Assembly: GCA_938004075.1 (NCBI GenBank) | Contig: CALKWP010000210.1 | Location: forward strand, 1 to 9,298 | Direction: 5' to 3' | From: an uncultured Methanomassiliicoccales archaeon | GTDB taxonomy: Archaea > Thermoplasmatota > Thermoplasmata > SG8-5 | DNA: 9,298 nt | Shown here: in pieces, positions 1 through 6,119 of the stretch | Numbering within the stretch: the first letter of the stretch is position 1 | Layout: each line of letters starts with the position of its first letter | The notes under the pieces: model-generated | What the model saw: the letters and a program-made list of their open reading frames with translations, nothing else | What the model was told of the DNA's origin: nothing | Databases searched by the model: none | Made by a program: the position numbers and the translations under genes

Positions 1-726
1 GCCGGGCACGTTCTCGGTGCCGGAGCGCAGGTTCCTCTCATGGCCGCCGCCATGCTGGACCGGCGCGAGCTTCAACCCCTTCCTGGCGTAAAGAGCGCCG
101 ATGCCCTTTGGGCCGTAAATCTTGTGGCCGGAAAGGGACAGTAAATCCACGCCGATGTCCTTGACATCAATGGGAATCTTGGCAACTGCCTGGACGGCAT
201 CGGTATGAACCAGTATATCATGCTTGTGGGCCAGCTTGACAATCTCTTTCATGTCCTGAACTGTTCCAATCTCGTTGTTTCCATAAACGAGCGAGAGAAG
301 GAATGTGTCCTTGCGGAACTCTCCCTCCAAGGTCTCCAATTCCACCTGGCCGTATTTGTTCACGGGAACGAAGCTGATGTCGAAGCCCATCTCGCCCAGC
401 GCATCGACCGAGTGGGTTACCGCATGATGCTCGATCGTCGTTGTGATGATGTGGCCGCCCTTTTCCTTCCTGTTGAGGGCGACTCCCTTGATTCCGAGGT
501 TGTCGGATTCAGTCCCGCCGGATGTGAAAGTGATTTCACTGGCATCGGCGTTCAACGCCTTGGCAACCTGCACCCTTGCCCCGTCGACAGCTGCGCGCAC
601 CTCCCTGCCCTCTGTGTAAATGGAGGACGGGTTGGCAAACTTCTCGGTCAGATACGGCATCATGGCCTCCAGGACCTGAGGGTCTATGGGGGTCGTTCCG
701 GAATGGTCCATGTATATGCGCTTCAT
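1..726 (-). CDS. Cysteine desulfurase (NifS/IscS family), partial: C-terminus beyond the window
   Basis: This is a PLP-dependent aminotransferase-fold enzyme that takes sulfur from L-cysteine for Fe-S clusters and thiolated tRNA. The minus strand is open from ATG at 726 to the window edge, giving 242 residues of a family usually near 390. Family motifs appear in order: MDHSGTTPIDPQV at residues 6-18, FTSGGTESDN at 67-76, the cofactor-stacking His in IEHHAV (99-103), HTDAVQ at 174-179 with the Asp and Gln that hold the PLP ring, and SGHKIYGPKG with the Schiff-base Lys at 202. GGGHERNLRSGTEN follows near the edge. Positions match E. coli IscS (His104, Asp180, Lys206) closely. The catalytic Cys loop lies in the missing third, so the NifS/IscS versus SufS-like class cannot be settled. 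The gene is divergent from alaX with a shared promoter gap. Confidence 0.96.
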   Translation of the reverse strand, partial: MKRIYMDHSGTTPIDPQVLEAMMPYLTEKFANPSSIYTEGREVRAAVDGARVQVAKALNADASEITFTSGGTESDNLGIKGVALNRKEKGGHIITTTIEHHAVTHSVDALGEMGFDISFVPVNKYGQVELETLEGEFRKDTFLLSLVYGNNEIGTVQDMKEIVKLAHKHDILVHTDAVQAVAKIPIDVKDIGVDLLSLSGHKIYGPKGIGALYARKGLKLAPVQHGGGHERNLRSGTENVPG

Positions 727-828
727 AACGATACTTCCATCAACTGATATTATCGGATGGGATTTAAGGATATTGCCAAAACAGGCAACAGTTTTATCAT
801 TCCTCGGAAATGCGGGTGCGGTGCTGCG
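727..828. promoter_or_regulatory. Divergent promoter gap between the cysteine desulfurase and alaX genes
   Basis: The gap is about 100 nt. ATTTAAGG at 762-769 reads as a TATA-like box on the plus strand and as CCTTAAAT on the minus strand, so one AT-rich core could serve both genes. A start about 25 nt away would fall near 790 for alaX and near 735 for the desulfurase, giving a short leader for each. The AlaX frame stays open upstream to an ATG at 757. That ATG lies before the TATA-like box, which argues against its use. GGTG at 820-823, five bases before ATG 829, is a plausible ribosome binding site. Confidence 0.5.
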
Positions 829-1536
829 ATGACAGAAATCCTTTACATGCCGAACATAGAGGCCAATTACATCCGCGAATGGGATGCAACCGTGGTCGCA
901 AAAGGCGAGGACTGGGTAGAGCTGGACAGGACCGCGTTCTACCCTGAGGGCGGGGGCCAGCCAACCGATACGGGTTGCATGGAATGGCCCGGCGGGAGAT
1001 GCATCGTGAAAAAGGTGACGAAGAAGGGCGGAGTCAAGCATTTCATCGAAGGCCAGCTCCCTGAAGGCCAGGTGCATGCAATCCTTGACTGGGACCGGCG
1101 CTTCGGCCATATGAGGATGCACACCGCCCAGCACATCGTCTCGGGCGTCGTCTTCGACAGGTTCAGCGCCCGAACGGTCGGCAACCAGCTCTACCACGAC
1201 AGGGCCAGGGTGGACTTCCACCCCATCAAGTTCACGCCGGAGCAGCTGGCCATCATCGAGAAGGAGGCAAATGAGATAATCGGCCGGAACCTGGATGTCC
1301 GACTTTACCAGGAGCAGCGCTCCGATCTGGAGCAGCGCGTGAACGAGGAGCGGTGCAATCTTGACCTCATCCCAAAATCGGTGAGCGAGCTAAGGGTCAT
1401 TGAAGTTACTGGCTTCGACATCTGCCCCTGCGCCGGAACCCATGTGCGCAACACCAACGAACTGGGGAAAGTCCATATCCTGGAATGCGAGAGCAAGGGG
1501 AAGGACAGGTGCCGGGTGACTTACGAACTGGCTTAA
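829..1536 (+). CDS. alaX: AlaX-type alanyl-tRNA trans-editing hydrolase (AlaX-M-like)
   Basis: This is a free-standing homologue of the AlaRS editing domain. The family hydrolyses mischarged Ser-tRNA(Ala) so that serine is not put at alanine codons. The 235-residue protein has the N-terminal glycine-rich barrel seen in medium-length AlaX (LDRTAFYPEGGGQPTDTG at 32-49). The zinc site shows as HTAQH at 98-102 and C-A-G-T-H at 201-205. MTEILYMPNIEANYIREWDATVV matches usual AlaX-M beginnings, so ATG 829 is preferred over the in-frame ATG at 757, which would add 24 residues unlike the family and sits before the TATA-like box. The stop codon abuts the stop of the convergent gene with no bases between. 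Both zinc-binding motifs are intact, so activity is expected. Confidence 0.95.
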   Translation: MTEILYMPNIEANYIREWDATVVAKGEDWVELDRTAFYPEGGGQPTDTGCMEWPGGRCIVKKVTKKGGVKHFIEGQLPEGQVHAILDWDRRFGHMRMHTAQHIVSGVVFDRFSARTVGNQLYHDRARVDFHPIKFTPEQLAIIEKEANEIIGRNLDVRLYQEQRSDLEQRVNEERCNLDLIPKSVSELRVIEVTGFDICPCAGTHVRNTNELGKVHILECESKGKDRCRVTYELA

Positions 1537-2280
1537 TCATCCGGTGCCGTACGCGCAGCGTATCTCGAACAGCGCGTTCGATATCCTGTCTATGGCCTTC
1601 CTGACATTAGCTGCATTATCATAAATCGGCACTGGCTCGCCTCTCATTTCCTGCGCGAACCCGGTGATGTTGGGTATGGCCCTGGTGACCTCATCCACGA
1701 TCGTGACGCTGGCTGCCCTTGCGCTCCTGGACAGCGGGTTGAGGTCGATGACAATGGTCGTCTTGCCCATCTTCCTCAGGGCCTGGGCCCTATCTCCGTC
1801 CTCAAGGGGGACAAGGATGACGTCAGCAGTGAATATCCCCTCATTGGTGCAGAGTCCCCTGGCATGCTCCAGCCCGGGTATGCGGGCATCCGGTTCCAGG
1901 CCGAGAACATTCTCCGCCCCATGGTCCTCCAGATGCTTGACCAGCTTCTTCATTCTCTCGTCCGTGCGGTAGAACAGGTTGACTTCCAGCTTTGCCGGGA
2001 TCGCCCTCGCAAGCTCTGCCAGCTCCCCGGGACATAGCGCGGCGACATTGCCATTTACCGAAATAACAGGATTTTTCGCGTTCAGAAGAAGGCTGGCTGC
2101 CACAATCTCGGCTTCCTCGGCTTCGGGGATGGTGCATTCCCCCAGCAGGTAATCGAATGCCTCGCCCCGGCCGTGGGCTATCATGCCAGCCTCCGCAACC
2201 ATGCCGGCCTTGTACGCCTCGATCAACTTGTCGCGCTTCATCAGGCTCTCGTATCTGGGGTGGGACTTGGGCACTGTCAT
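1537..2280 (-). CDS. 4-phosphopantoate--beta-alanine ligase (phosphopantothenate synthetase, COG1701)
   Basis: This enzyme joins 4-phosphopantoate and beta-alanine using ATP, giving 4'-phosphopantothenate in the archaeal route to coenzyme A; it normally works after pantoate kinase. Conserved blocks (numbered from the preferred start) are SHPRYESL at 6-13, AHGRGEAFDYLLGE at 35-48, VNGNVAAL at 75-82, NLFYRT at 101-106, PLEDGDRA at 158-165, VIDLNPLSRSA at 177-187 and DEVTRAIPN at 196-204. The start was chosen because family members begin a few residues before SHPRY, and MTVPKSHPRY fits that. In-frame ATGs at 2301 and 2331 are alternatives (254 or 264 residues) whose extra sequence looks unlike the family. 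At about 247 residues the length is normal. Thermoplasmatales proper are reported to lack this enzyme, so its presence argues against that order. Confidence 0.95.
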   Translation of the reverse strand: MTVPKSHPRYESLMKRDKLIEAYKAGMVAEAGMIAHGRGEAFDYLLGECTIPEAEEAEIVAASLLLNAKNPVISVNGNVAALCPGELAELARAIPAKLEVNLFYRTDERMKKLVKHLEDHGAENVLGLEPDARIPGLEHARGLCTNEGIFTADVILVPLEDGDRAQALRKMGKTTIVIDLNPLSRSARAASVTIVDEVTRAIPNITGFAQEMRGEPVPIYDNAANVRKAIDRISNALFEIRCAYGTG

Positions 2281-2331
2281 GTTGGGGGAAATGCCTCTCA
2301 TCCGTAAAGAACTTTCCGCATCTTTTTCCAT

Positions 2332-2369
2332 GCCAAATTCTTAATATCACAAGGGATTAAGGAAAGGCA
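2332..2369. promoter_or_regulatory. Divergent promoter for phosphopantothenate synthetase and the M29 peptidase
   Basis: CTTAATAT near 2339-2347 is TATA-like on both strands. On the plus strand a start about 25 nt on would fall almost at ATG 2370, so the peptidase mRNA may be leaderless or nearly so, although AAGGAAAGG directly before the ATG could serve as a weak ribosome site. On the minus strand the predicted start falls near 2320. That is downstream of the most distal candidate ATG (2331) and favours the internal starts at 2301 or 2280 for the synthetase. This is inference from spacing only. Confidence 0.4.
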
Positions 2370-3404
2370 ATGAACAACAGCATTGACGAGGGTGCCAATG
2401 TCGCGGTCAACAAATGCATGAAAGTAAAGCCAAGCGACAGCGTCCTCATCGTGGCGGACGGCCCAAGCAAGGAAATCGGGATGTCCATACGCCAGAAGGC
2501 CCTGGAAATTACCGACCGTGTCCGTTTCTTTAACCTGGATCTGCCGGCTTACGGCGGCCGCCCCTTGAAATCAATGCCAGAATCCCTGAAGGAAGCCATC
2601 CTGAAAGCGACCGTCACGTTCTTTGTGGCCGGTCCCGCGGAGGGTGAGCTGGAAACAATCAGAGGCCCTTTCCTGCAGCTCTGCGTTCAGAAGGCCAGGC
2701 ATGCCCACATGGTCGGGGTTGACGAGAAGATAATGAGGACCGGCATGTGCGTGGACTACGAGAAGGTCTGCGAGGTCACGAACCGGCTTTACCAATTGCT
2801 CATCAATGCCAAAGAAATCAAGGTAACTTCCCCAGCTGGAACCGATTTTGTCGCAACTTTCGATTCAGGCATGAAGTGGATCCCCTGCTCCGGCATCATA
2901 GACAAGGTCGGAGAGTGGGACAACCTCCCGTCAGGAGAGGTCTTCACCGCCCCCAAGACATTCAACGGCCGGCTGGTCGTTGACGGGACCGTGGGCGACT
3001 GGATTGAAATGAAATACTCCGGCAAAGTGAATTACCAGGAGATGCCCCTGATTATCGATGTGGCCCATGAGATTGGCGGCTCCTTCATCAAGAGCATCGA
3101 ATGCAAGCATTCGGAATTGCTGGCTGACTTCAAAGCCTACACCATGATGGACGAGAACGCCTCCAGGGTTGGCGAGATAGGCATAGGCACGAACATCTTC
3201 CTGAAGGAGATAATTGACAACATCCTCCAGGACGAGAAGTTCCCAACGGTCCATGTGGCCTTCGGGGATCCCTATCACGAGAAGACAGGCGCCACCTGGG
3301 CCAGCGACGCCCACATCGACCTGCTCATGAGAAGATGCAGCATCTGGGTGGATGGCCGCCAGATAATGGACGAGGGAAAGTACATCAAAGAGATTCTGGG
3401 ATGA
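2370..3404 (+). CDS. Aminopeptidase, M29 (AmpS/PepS, aminopeptidase T) family
   Basis: This 344-residue protein resembles cytosolic two-metal aminopeptidases of family M29 (COG2309), which remove N-terminal residues from peptides. The N-terminal half is the usual alpha/beta region (SVLIVADGPSKEIG at 24-37). The metal-site half carries GEVFTAPK with Glu190, GEIGIGTN with Glu269, HVAFGDPY with His295 and Tyr302, and SDAHIDLL with His315 and Asp317. This is the Glu, Glu, His, Tyr, HxD order expected from AmpS and PepS. It is somewhat shorter than the roughly 370-410 residues usual for the family. The spacing between the two Glu is about a dozen residues longer than in characterised members, so the first Glu assignment is likely rather than certain. 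Substrate is unknown. It is the last gene of the compact GC-rich block. Confidence 0.85.
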   Translation: MNNSIDEGANVAVNKCMKVKPSDSVLIVADGPSKEIGMSIRQKALEITDRVRFFNLDLPAYGGRPLKSMPESLKEAILKATVTFFVAGPAEGELETIRGPFLQLCVQKARHAHMVGVDEKIMRTGMCVDYEKVCEVTNRLYQLLINAKEIKVTSPAGTDFVATFDSGMKWIPCSGIIDKVGEWDNLPSGEVFTAPKTFNGRLVVDGTVGDWIEMKYSGKVNYQEMPLIIDVAHEIGGSFIKSIECKHSELLADFKAYTMMDENASRVGEIGIGTNIFLKEIIDNILQDEKFPTVHVAFGDPYHEKTGATWASDAHIDLLMRRCSIWVDGRQIMDEGKYIKEILG

Positions 3405-3433
3405 GCATTTCGATATTGTTGTTCTCCATAATT

Positions 3434-3593
3434 GAATGGACATATCCCAGTCAACTCAAGTGCCCCCATGCTCAATCGAATGCCTGGGCGGTTTGCGGGT
3501 TTATGCAATTTGAGGTTGCATCAACCCGGCTCCCGCGAGGCATCACGGGGCCCTTGCGTCAAACATATCAAAAGATAGCTCTCGGGCCAGGGG
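3434..3593 (+). repeat. Structured dispersed repeat, copy A
   Basis: This block fills most of the 283-bp gap after the peptidase and closely matches copy B from GAATG (3434) onward. It holds a two-part hairpin: CGGGTT 3496-3501 with AACCCG 3523-3528, and inside it ATGCAA 3503-3508 with TTGCAT 3516-3521, separated by one T/C mismatch, with loop TTTGAGG. A second hairpin follows, GGCTCC 3528-3533 with GGGGCC 3547-3552, and its loop includes GCGAGGCATCAC (3535-3546), found in all four copies. A small TATC-AAAA-GATA hairpin sits at 3566-3577. Positions 3558-3592 match copy C at 34 of 35 bases. An outer ATGCCT/AGGCAT pairing (3480-3485 with 3538-3543) is also possible and would compete with the second hairpin. 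The copy ends about 50 bp before the vapBC1 promoter. Confidence 0.85.
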
Positions 3594-3643
3594 CTCACTG
3601 TTATATTATACGATTTGGCTCTCTTTACTTCTAATACGCCGAT

Positions 3644-3683
3644 AACCTTAAATAAGTAATTGCACATATTATCCTTAGGTGAT
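3644..3683 (+). promoter_or_regulatory. Promoter and ribosome binding site of vapBC1
   Basis: CTTAAATAAG (3647-3656) is a good archaeal TATA-like box. A start about 25 nt on would leave a leader of roughly 10 nt before ATG 3688. AGGTGAT at 3677-3683 is complementary to the 3' tail of 16S rRNA and lies four bases before that ATG, deciding it over the upstream GTG at 3679, which is inside the ribosome site. The same AGGTGAT precedes vapB2. VapB proteins usually bind their own promoter, but no clear operator palindrome was found here. Confidence 0.6.
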
Positions 3684-3687
3684 AAAA

Positions 3688-3918
3688 ATGGTGAACATGA
3701 CAATTGCAATTCCCGGAGACCTCCACGAGAAGATGAAAAAGCATACCGAGATTAAATGGAGCGAAATAGCCAGGCGTGCGATACGCGAGTACATCGAAGA
3801 GCTTGATAAACTTGACAAACTCACTGCAAACAGCAAGCTTGATGAGGGCGACATCGATGAACTCGATCATGAAATCAAGAAGAAGATGTCAAAGCATTAC
3901 AGGAAGTCCGCAAAATGA
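3688..3918 (+). CDS. VapB1-type antitoxin (ribbon-helix-helix-like)
   Basis: This small antitoxin has 76 residues from ATG 3688. The N-terminus MVNMTIAIPGDLHEKMKKH followed by IKWSEIARRAIREYIEEL fits a ribbon-helix-helix DNA-binding domain: a short beta strand, then two helices with WSE at the turn. The charged C-terminal part (about residues 40-76, rich in Asp, Glu and Lys) is the likely toxin-binding tail. It begins with the same MVNMT as the second antitoxin in this window (6539-6766), and the WSE(I/V)AR core is shared, so the two are related. The stop overlaps the toxin start as ATGA, the usual translational coupling of such pairs. By analogy it should neutralise the PIN toxin and repress the operon. 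An earlier GTG at 3679 is less likely. Confidence 0.9.
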   Translation: MVNMTIAIPGDLHEKMKKHTEIKWSEIARRAIREYIEELDKLDKLTANSKLDEGDIDELDHEIKKKMSKHYRKSAK

Positions 3919-4352
3919 AGTTGGTTGTAGATTCAAACATCGTAATTGCAGCGTTGTTAAAGGATTCAGTAACCAGGAAAATCCTTCTGCACCCACTGTT
4001 TTCATTTTATATTCCGGAGCATGCATTCGACGAGGTTGCGAATCATGAAAAGGTCTTGATTAAGAAATCTGGGTTAACAAAGCATAGATTCCATGAAGTG
4101 CTTGCGAGTTTAAAGAAACATCTTGTAATAGTTTCCAGCGAGGAATTCATTGGCCACTATCCAGAAGCGCATGAGGCCATGAAAGATGTTGATGAAACCG
4201 ACGCTCCATTTATCGCATTGGCCTTATCATTTGACAACGATGGCGTATGGACAAATGACGGCCATTTTGAACATCAGATTCTCGTGAGTGTGTGGAGCAC
4301 TGCTGACTTAATCAATGAACTGAAAGAGTTAGAAGAAGAAATCCATTACTGA
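3915..4352 (+). CDS. VapC1-type toxin, PIN-domain ribonuclease (PIN_2-like)
   Basis: This is a 145-residue PIN-domain protein, the expected toxin partner of the preceding antitoxin; VapC toxins are Mg/Mn-dependent RNases that cut tRNA or rRNA. The acidic site is complete by motif: Asp6 in VVDSNIVIAAL, Glu40 in the FDEVANHE helix, Asp96 in DETDAPFIALAL and Asp115 in VWTNDGHF. The sequence style (IPEHAFDE at 33-40) suggests the PIN_2 subgroup. It is homologous to the second toxin (6120-6539), with all four acidic residues aligned but the middle region diverged. The start overlaps the antitoxin stop by four bases. The gene is AT-richer than the housekeeping block upstream. RNA target is unknown. 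Confidence 0.93.
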   Translation: MKLVVDSNIVIAALLKDSVTRKILLHPLFSFYIPEHAFDEVANHEKVLIKKSGLTKHRFHEVLASLKKHLVIVSSEEFIGHYPEAHEAMKDVDETDAPFIALALSFDNDGVWTNDGHFEHQILVSVWSTADLINELKELEEEIHY

Positions 4353-4391
4353 CGGGGTTCAAATCTCAGCTACCGGGCGTTCGCCCCAACA

Positions 4392-4580
4392 GAATGAACC
4401 TGTCCCAGCCCACTCAACTGCCCACGTGGCCAATCGAATGCCTGGGCGGTTTGCGGGATAATGAAATTTGAGGTTGCATTATCCCGCCTCCGGCGAGGCA
4501 TCACGGGGGCCTATCGTCGCATACATCAAAAGATAGCTCTCGGCCCAGCTTCGCTACGGAGTGCCCTACGGAATAACGAC
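4392..4580 (+). repeat. Structured dispersed repeat, copy B
   Basis: This block lies between the 3' end of vapC1 and the 3' end of the convergent PKD gene. It aligns to copy A without gaps over about 150 bp. The main hairpin is a perfect 11-bp stem, GCGGGATAATG 4453-4463 with CATTATCCCGC 4477-4487. Where A has GGGTTTATG it has GGGATAATG, and the partner strand changes with it, so pairing is kept. The second hairpin, GCCTCC 4486-4491 with GGGGGC 4505-4510, carries the shared GCGAGGCATCAC at 4493-4504, and its second base pair is C-G where A and C have G-C. The tail CTTCGCTACGGAGTGCCCTA (4549-4568) resembles the end of copy D and takes part in an inverted repeat around the PKD gene. No other gene is seen in this 237-bp gap. 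Confidence 0.85.
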
Positions 4581-5840
4581 TGGGATGGCCTATTTTCTTC
4601 CCTGCTTTGATTGAATGGCTCTAAACCAAAACAGACCTAACGAAAAAATAACTACGATAGAAATAATAATTCCTGCAAGCAGGTAGATAGATGTATTGTT
4701 TTCCACTTTTTCTCCCACAGTGACCATTAATTCACCTGGCTCGTCAGATATGATGTTATAATTTGTGTATTTTACCCACACTTTAACATGATAGGTTCCA
4801 GGTTGTTGATAAATGTGTGTCCAATTTAAAGAATGAATCCATCCCGTATTGGACCCATCACCAAGATCATAATACAGTTCGTAACCACCTACATTAGATT
4901 CAGGATTCCCGTTCATTACCACGGTGGCATTTATCATAATGCTCTCATTACAAATGCAATTTATTTCATCTGGCTCAATTGCAACATCTAATGGAAGGTC
5001 TGGTATCCATTTGACTAATATTTCTTCTCTGGGGTTCCAATCCTCATAATGCCAATGAATTATTTTGAAGTTCGTACTTTCGTTTTCAAATGTATAATTA
5101 CTTGGTGCGATTGAAGTATAATCATTCACATTTTCGGTTGGAAATTTATAAAATATATCTGCCTGACCAATACTACCTGCCCATGAATTTCCGGTTGTCA
5201 CTATGTATTTCGCGGAGAGATTTCCTGGTGTATATCGATCAATAGTAAATGGAAAATCAACAGAAATCTTGCGAGTTTGTAGGGGTTGAAAAGTTAAGTT
5301 GAATAAAAAACAAAAATATTCATTAGATATTGGCATGATATTTTCAATTTCAACTGCATCGAACCAGTACTCTATACTCGCCTCGTCAACTTGGATAGTG
5401 ATTACGGCCTCGCCCTCCTCAGCATATATGCTGTATCCAGGTAACGCAATCGTCTGATTTATCCAATTTGATCCTGAATTTGTAATGAGATAAGTAGCAT
5501 TTAGTTCACCTCTAGTAAATGAATTATGGTTTATTTCCAGTAAAACATATTCAGATGTGAAACGCAAATCAAATCTGTTCGGGTCCATCAGAAATACATT
5601 CCCTGAGGTATCTTCTGGCAATGACGTATTGCCAGCATTCCAAATCGGAAAACTTGGATTTCCTAATACAGATGGAAGAATTATGGAAAATGCAAGGCAC
5701 AAAGGTATCAACACATGGATTTTTTTAATTCATATCACCACTCAGTTATGTATAGTTTTTCTCGTTATTTAAGTAGATTGGTACACCCTTTTGTAATAGG
5801 CCATCCCACGAAAGCCAGTACGTTCCTAACCGGGCACTCC
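4558..5840. repeat. Imperfect inverted repeats bracketing the first PKD gene
   Basis: On the left, GGAGTGCCC (4558-4566) is followed 15 nt later by GGGATGGCCTATT (4582-4594). On the right, AATAGGCCATCCC (5795-5807) is followed 24 nt later by GGGCACTCC (5832-5840). The two ends are inverted copies, exact over 13 and 9 bp, with differing spacers. The left 13-mer overlaps the stop codon of the gene, and the outer 9-mers lie inside repeats B and C. The span given covers the whole bracketed unit. This may be the edge of a mobile unit, a paired terminator-like structure, or leftover sequence from inverted copies of the same element. Confidence 0.65.
4590..5714 (-). CDS. Membrane-anchored secreted protein with one PKD domain
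   Basis: I recognise no named gene. The 374-residue protein begins with a hydrophobic signal-like segment (residues 2-18, IPLCLAFSIILPSVLG), has an extracellular beta-rich part and ends with a transmembrane helix near 343-365 (YLLAGIIISIVVIFSLGLFWF) and the basic tail RAIQSKQGRK. This predicts a type I surface protein with a short cytoplasmic tail. A PKD domain lies at about 245-335 (YYDLGDGSNTGW, then HIYQQPGTYHVKVWV). The stretch 168-240 (AKYIVTTGNSWAGSIGQ, then HWHYEDWNPREE) resembles a beta domain seen in other cell-envelope proteins. More than ten N-x-S/T sequons suggest S-layer-style glycosylation. The first codon in this frame is GTG at 5714. An ATG at 5716 is out of frame, and the frame is open only to TGA at 5732. 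The gene sits between repeats B and C, flanked by inverted repeats. Confidence 0.85.
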   Translation of the reverse strand: MLIPLCLAFSIILPSVLGNPSFPIWNAGNTSLPEDTSGNVFLMDPNRFDLRFTSEYVLLEINHNSFTRGELNATYLITNSGSNWINQTIALPGYSIYAEEGEAVITIQVDEASIEYWFDAVEIENIMPISNEYFCFLFNLTFQPLQTRKISVDFPFTIDRYTPGNLSAKYIVTTGNSWAGSIGQADIFYKFPTENVNDYTSIAPSNYTFENESTNFKIIHWHYEDWNPREEILVKWIPDLPLDVAIEPDEINCICNESIMINATVVMNGNPESNVGGYELYYDLGDGSNTGWIHSLNWTHIYQQPGTYHVKVWVKYTNYNIISDEPGELMVTVGEKVENNTSIYLLAGIIISIVVIFSLGLFWFRAIQSKQGRK

Positions 5841-6119
5841 TCCGCTACGCCAAGTGAATGCACAGGTGTGTATATAAATCCTGCGCCGCGGTCGCCTGGA
5901 TTTATGCCACCTGTGTTCCTACTCCCCGTCCCTTCGTTGTACTCGTGATTGCTCACCGTAACGTTAGGAAGATGGTGGTTCGCAACCGTGCGCCAGGCTA
6001 TCGAGCGGCGTTTGGGGGACGCCTGGCTCCGGCGAGGCATCACGGAGCCCTCTCGTCAAACATATCAAAAGATAGTTCTCGGGCCAGGGTCGACTTATGT
6101 TTATAAACGAGCGGGGGGT
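5715..6119. other. Gene-free stretch holding the PKD gene promoter region and repeat C
   Basis: No convincing gene is present. Positions 5715-5790 are AT-rich and must hold the promoter of the minus-strand PKD gene. TTATTTAAGTAG at 5765-5776 contains a TATA-like ATTTAA, which would start transcription near 5745. Positions 5795-5840 carry the right arm of the inverted repeat, and about 5838-6090 is repeat C. Short plus-strand open frames read through the repeat but look non-coding. From 6103 a short AT-rich stretch and the G-rich end of the vapC2 gene follow. Confidence 0.6.
5838..6090 (+). repeat. Structured dispersed repeat, copy C (long form)
   Basis: The copy opens with CCAAGTGAATGCACA (5850-5864), identical in copy D. 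A long hairpin follows: CACAGGTG 5861-5868 with CACCTGTG 5908-5915, and inside it ATAAATCC 5874-5881 with GGATTTAT 5898-5905. The middle has GCCAGGC (5992-5998) opposite GCCTGGC (6021-6027), and alternatively GGCGT/ACGCC. The core hairpin is perfect: GGCTCC 6025-6030 with GGAGCC 6044-6049, around the loop containing GCGAGGCATCAC (6032-6043). TATC-AAAA-GATA lies at 6063-6074, and 6055-6089 equals copy A at 34 of 35 bases. TTCCTAAC (5823-5830), just outside, pairs with GTTAGGAA (5963-5970). The copy ends about 30 bp from the vapC2 stop. Confidence 0.82.

Noticed and set aside
205..747. Plus-strand open frame of 180 codons at the left end
   Set aside because: It is antisense to the cysteine desulfurase, whose motifs on the minus strand are unmistakable; the plus frame shows no family likeness.
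757..828. N-terminal extension of AlaX by 24 residues from ATG 757
   Set aside because: The ATG lies before the likely TATA box, and AlaX-M proteins normally begin near the MTE start at 829.
1841..2350. Minus-strand open frame of 169 codons overlapping the phosphopantothenate synthetase gene
   Set aside because: It is an alternative-frame shadow of the conserved COG1701 gene, with composition typical of GC-rich shadow frames.
2931..3443. Minus-strand open frame of 170 codons opposite the M29 peptidase gene
   Set aside because: It is antisense to a gene with conserved metal-site motifs, and has no recognisable domain.
4353..4382. tRNA-like 3' half (GGTTCAAATC after vapC1), possible integration site
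   Set aside because: The T-loop consensus is present, but the stem has a mismatch, no anticodon arm or acceptor partner exists upstream (that DNA is vapC1 coding), and no CCA context follows.
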